A stretch of 34,484 nt of DNA, taken from positions 1-34,484 of the forward strand of contig JAQWBQ010000038.1 of the NCBI GenBank assembly GCA_028706295.1, written 5' to 3'. Source of the DNA: Bacteroidales bacterium. GTDB taxonomy: Bacteria > Bacteroidota > Bacteroidia > Bacteroidales > FEN-979. A program made the position numbers and the translations under genes. Every line of letters starts with the position of its first letter. Position 1 is the stretch's first letter. This document shows positions 32,521 to 34,484 of the stretch, in pieces. The notes beneath the pieces are model-generated. The model was given only the letters and a program-made list of their open reading frames with translations. It searched no databases and had not been told where the DNA came from.

Positions 32521-34302
32521 TTATTTGGAAACTTCGGCTTCGATCTGGTTGACCCGGTTGGTCGTTTCCCGAAGGTGATCAAACGAGATGAAAGCAGGGA
32601 TCCCCTGCTCGATCAGGGAGTTCAGCCGGTTGATGCTGGCTGTGAATTCCGGATCAACCACCGGTTTAACCGGTTGGGGAGCTATAGTTTGTGTCTCTGC
32701 ATACCTGCCAACGGCTCTTTGTGGCACCCGGGCAAAGTTGATCGCCTCGATGACCTGTGGGTAATTGATCATCAGGTTTTTGGTGGTTTTAGGATCGATC
32801 ACAATCTCCTGGCCAGTCTCACTGATCAGTGTCGGGGTGGAATACAACCCGGTTTCTGGTTTGTTTACCAGGGGAACATCCCGGTATAGTTTATTGTCAT
32901 CCTGACCTATGACAGAATACCGGCCACTGGCAGCTTCCGGGACTTTCTGGCTCAGGATGTAACCGATCTGGATGGCACCCAGCGCCGCTGTGATGATACT
33001 GAGCGCGATGCCCACCCCAGGACCGGCGGACAAGGCAGAAGCCACGGCCTGGGCTACGCTGATGATGGCATTGAAAATGGCGATCTCCTTGTTACGCAAT
33101 GCCTGGTCATGCTCCATCTTCTTGCGTTTCTTTTCCAGGTCTTTGTCCATTTTCCCAACCTGTGCATCGTATTGAGCCTTGGAAATCAGTTTGGCATCAA
33201 GCTGGGCCTGCAGGCTCTCTTTCTTTTTATTGTTGACCTCTTCCTCCTGGCGAAGTTGCTGGTTCTCGGCTTCTGTCTGCATTGCAAAAACCTGAGCCAG
33301 CCCGTCAACAGCTCCCTGAGCCAGGGAGATGGCATCATTGGCCACCTGGCGGGTAGTTTCTTTGGAAAGTTCGATCTGTCGCTGGGAAAGCTCTTCTGCC
33401 ATCTGTAAGCGGATCTGGTTGGTCCGCTGTTCATTTCCCAGGTTGTCACTTAGAAGCGAGGCATACTTGGCATTGACCTCGAGTTGGATCCGTTCCTTTC
33501 CATTGGCCAGGTCAATTTCAGATTTCAGCTTTAGCTGGTTGAGCTTTTCCCGGAAATCCAGTTCCTCGCCTATGGCCCTGTCATCGAACTTGCCAACGGC
33601 AGTCTCACCTTTTGATTGGTAAGTCTGCCTGATGATCTTTTTCTGCTCCTCGGTTAGCTTGGCATTGGAAAGGGTGTACTCCATTTCCAATCTCAAGCTC
33701 TCCAGCACAGCCGACAGATACTGCGGATCCGTATCATGAAATGACTGGATCTTGGCATCTATGGCTGCTTTTTCGGTCTTGTAAGCAAGGTCAGCCTCCT
33801 GATCAGCGTATTTCTGGACGATTTCCTGCTTTCGCTGTTCGGTCGCCCTGGTCAGGAGTTCTTTCAACTCCAGTTCTTTTGCGGACGAACCTTTTATTTT
33901 GAGAAGCTTTTCCTGCAACTGAGCATCTTCCTGGGCAAGTTCCCGGTCAAGACCTGCTTTTTGAACCTGGGCACGGGCTTCCATCAACTGGCGCTCGATG
34001 TCAAGCAGGTACGCTGCCTTTTTCTTTGCATCCTCCTTTGTGAACTCATTCCCTGTTGTATTGCCGGAGATTGTTCCTGATGGAGCGCTGCCCGGACTTG
34101 TGGTTGTTTCCTGGCTCTTTGTCTGCCCGGTATTCGCACCCAGGAGTTCCTGCAGGTCATTCTTTTCTTTCAGGAGCTTTTGCAGTTCTTCGACAGCCTC
34201 GGTTTCTCTTGAGGCCCAGCCGGCAAAACCGGAATTGATGACCGTAGCTTTGAGTTCCAGGGCCAGTCGTTTGTTCAGAGCCTTATGATCTTCGATGTAT
34301 TC
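32521..34302 (-). CDS. Tail tape measure protein, N-terminal part lost to an insertion sequence
   Basis: The C-terminal 593 residues of a tape measure protein, which sets tail length and helps DNA entry. Long charged coiled coils (roughly residues 30-380) are followed by hydrophobic helices (AIFNAIISVAQAVASALSA, GIALSIITAALGAIQIGYIL) and the tail PTLISETGQEIVIDPKT, typical of such proteins in Bacteroidota prophages. The frame is open upstream of the first usable start (ATG at 33984) up to 34302. There it runs into insertion-sequence DNA and a stop (34303-34305), so the gene is 5'-truncated and not functional as it stands. Confidence 0.85.
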   Translation of the reverse strand, partial: EYIEDHKALNKRLALELKATVINSGFAGWASRETEAVEELQKLLKEKNDLQELLGANTGQTKSQETTTSPGSAPSGTISGNTTGNEFTKEDAKKKAAYLLDIERQLMEARAQVQKAGLDRELAQEDAQLQEKLLKIKGSSAKELELKELLTRATEQRKQEIVQKYADQEADLAYKTEKAAIDAKIQSFHDTDPQYLSAVLESLRLEMEYTLSNAKLTEEQKKIIRQTYQSKGETAVGKFDDRAIGEELDFREKLNQLKLKSEIDLANGKERIQLEVNAKYASLLSDNLGNEQRTNQIRLQMAEELSQRQIELSKETTRQVANDAISLAQGAVDGLAQVFAMQTEAENQQLRQEEEVNNKKKESLQAQLDAKLISKAQYDAQVGKMDKDLEKKRKKMEHDQALRNKEIAIFNAIISVAQAVASALSAGPGVGIALSIITAALGAIQIGYILSQKVPEAASGRYSVIGQDDNKLYRDVPLVNKPETGLYSTPTLISETGQEIVIDPKTTKNLMINYPQVIEAINFARVPQRAVGRYAETQTIAPQPVKPVVDPEFTASINRLNSLIEQGIPAFISFDHLRETTNRVNQIEAEVSK

Positions 34303-34420
34303 TTAAGTTCCTTACATAACATTTTTACTGTACTCTAAGAACCTTTCTATTGGAGTTTGTATTCTTAAGTTCCTTACATAACATTTTTACTGTACTCTAA
34401 GAACCTTTCTATTGGAGTTT
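34296..34420. repeat. Tandem 62-base duplication at an insertion sequence end
   Basis: Sixty-three bases from 34296 (TGTATTCTTAAGTTCC...) are repeated exactly from 34358, a period of 62. Both copies contain the last codons and stop of the insertion sequence transposase. The tape measure frame breaks exactly at the first copy, so 34296 is the likely insertion boundary (IS ends of this type often begin TGT). Confidence 0.85.
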
Positions 34421-34484
34421 TTCCCATGTTTCTATATCCTTGGTGAGGTCGTTTCTCATTATAAAATTTTAGCCAGATATCGAA
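34374..34484 (-). CDS. Transposase C-terminus, rve/DDE integrase-core type (IS481/IS3-like)
   Basis: The last 36 residues of a transposase, running in from the right edge to a stop at 34374-34376. The segment WLKFYNEKRPHQGYRNMGKT (residues 4-23 of the visible part) then PIERFLEY is the classic end of integrase-core transposases (FYN-x-x-RPHQG-Y...G-x-TP). Catalytic Asp and Glu residues are out of view. The final family choice between IS481 and IS3 cannot be made from this piece. Confidence 0.82.
   Translation of the reverse strand, partial: FDIWLKFYNEKRPHQGYRNMGKTPIERFLEYSKNVM

Larger units (their letters stand above)
22748..34484. mobile_element. Prophage integrated at tRNA-Lys, left part only
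   Basis: It holds the tyrosine integrase next to the tRNA, an accessory two-gene operon, and a tail module (tape measure, tail proteins, fibres) on the minus strand running toward the integrase. No terminase, capsid, replication or repressor gene is visible, so most of the element lies to the right. The tape measure gene is broken by an insertion sequence, so the phage is probably not viable in this form. Confidence 0.85.
34296..34484 (-). mobile_element. Insertion sequence end, open to the right
   Basis: Its outermost bases carry the tandem 62-base repeat, followed inward by the end of a DDE-type transposase gene. The rest of the element, its other terminal repeat and any target duplication lie beyond the window. 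Confidence 0.78.

Noticed and set aside
34296-34420. CRISPR-like repeats.
   Set aside because: Only two units, directly abutting with no spacer, and they contain the end of a transposase gene.
22748-34484. A second copy of the tRNA-Lys 3' end (attR) inside the window.
   Set aside because: Reading the prophage part for the T-arm sequence GGTTCGAATCCC showed no second copy; the right end lies outside.

Overview
This window looks like a chromosome segment of a Bacteroidota bacterium, probably a Bacteroidales-like lineage. The evidence is: several promoters of the Bacteroidota type (TTG/TTTG, about 19-21 bases, TAnnTTTG); mostly weak or absent Shine-Dalgarno sequences; the DUF4831 and DUF4199 families; a three-gene Pnt transhydrogenase; and a phage tail module of the kind seen in Bacteroidota prophages. 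It is mainly core genome, with a restriction-modification island in the middle and part of a tRNA-inserted prophage at the right.

Left core region (1-11879): a DEAD-box RNA helicase cut by the left edge, a cold-shock-domain protein, a small exported TonB-C-like protein, PdxH, a Fer4/CDGSH double iron-sulfur protein, the pntAA-pntAB-pntB operon, a repeat-rich small lipoprotein, RarA, a KdsA with the metal-dependent type of active site, a DUF4831 protein and a sodium:solute symporter. Two clear Rho-independent terminators separate units.

Middle (11999-13589): a compact type II restriction-modification pair. A TSPPY-type methyltransferase overlaps a PmeII-like restriction endonuclease by 32 bases, in visibly AT-richer DNA.

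Surface-glycan region (13711-21192, all minus strand): a DUF4199 membrane protein, a GT2 glycosyltransferase with two membrane helices, a cyclic-nucleotide-binding-domain histidine kinase, a GT4 glycosyltransferase and HddA run as a tight or overlapping operon. They are followed by a nitroreductase, GmhA, HddC and GmhB. GmhA, HddA, GmhB and HddC together make a complete route from sedoheptulose 7-phosphate to GDP-D-glycero-alpha-D-manno-heptose, and the two glycosyltransferases are natural consumers or neighbours. To the right lie the small SRP RNA (ffs), a YciO-type protein, a cupin and tRNA-Lys(UUU).

Prophage (about 22748-34484, open to the right): a tyrosine integrase sits immediately beside the 3' end of tRNA-Lys, so that end is the likely attachment site. 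The tail module is read on the minus strand toward the integrase: a truncated tape measure gene, two large tail proteins, a KIN-x-NFTELY protein, a tail fibre with a 150-residue internal period, a fibre-tip-like protein, and a frameshifted partial copy of it. Between tail and integrase is an AT-rich two-gene operon (180 and 441 aa) that I cannot assign to a known family. It sits where phages often carry lysogen-benefit or anti-phage cargo and is the best candidate here for an undescribed system. At the right edge the tape measure gene is cut by an insertion sequence whose end is tandemly duplicated (62-base period), so the prophage is probably defective, unless the repeat is an assembly artefact at the sequence end.
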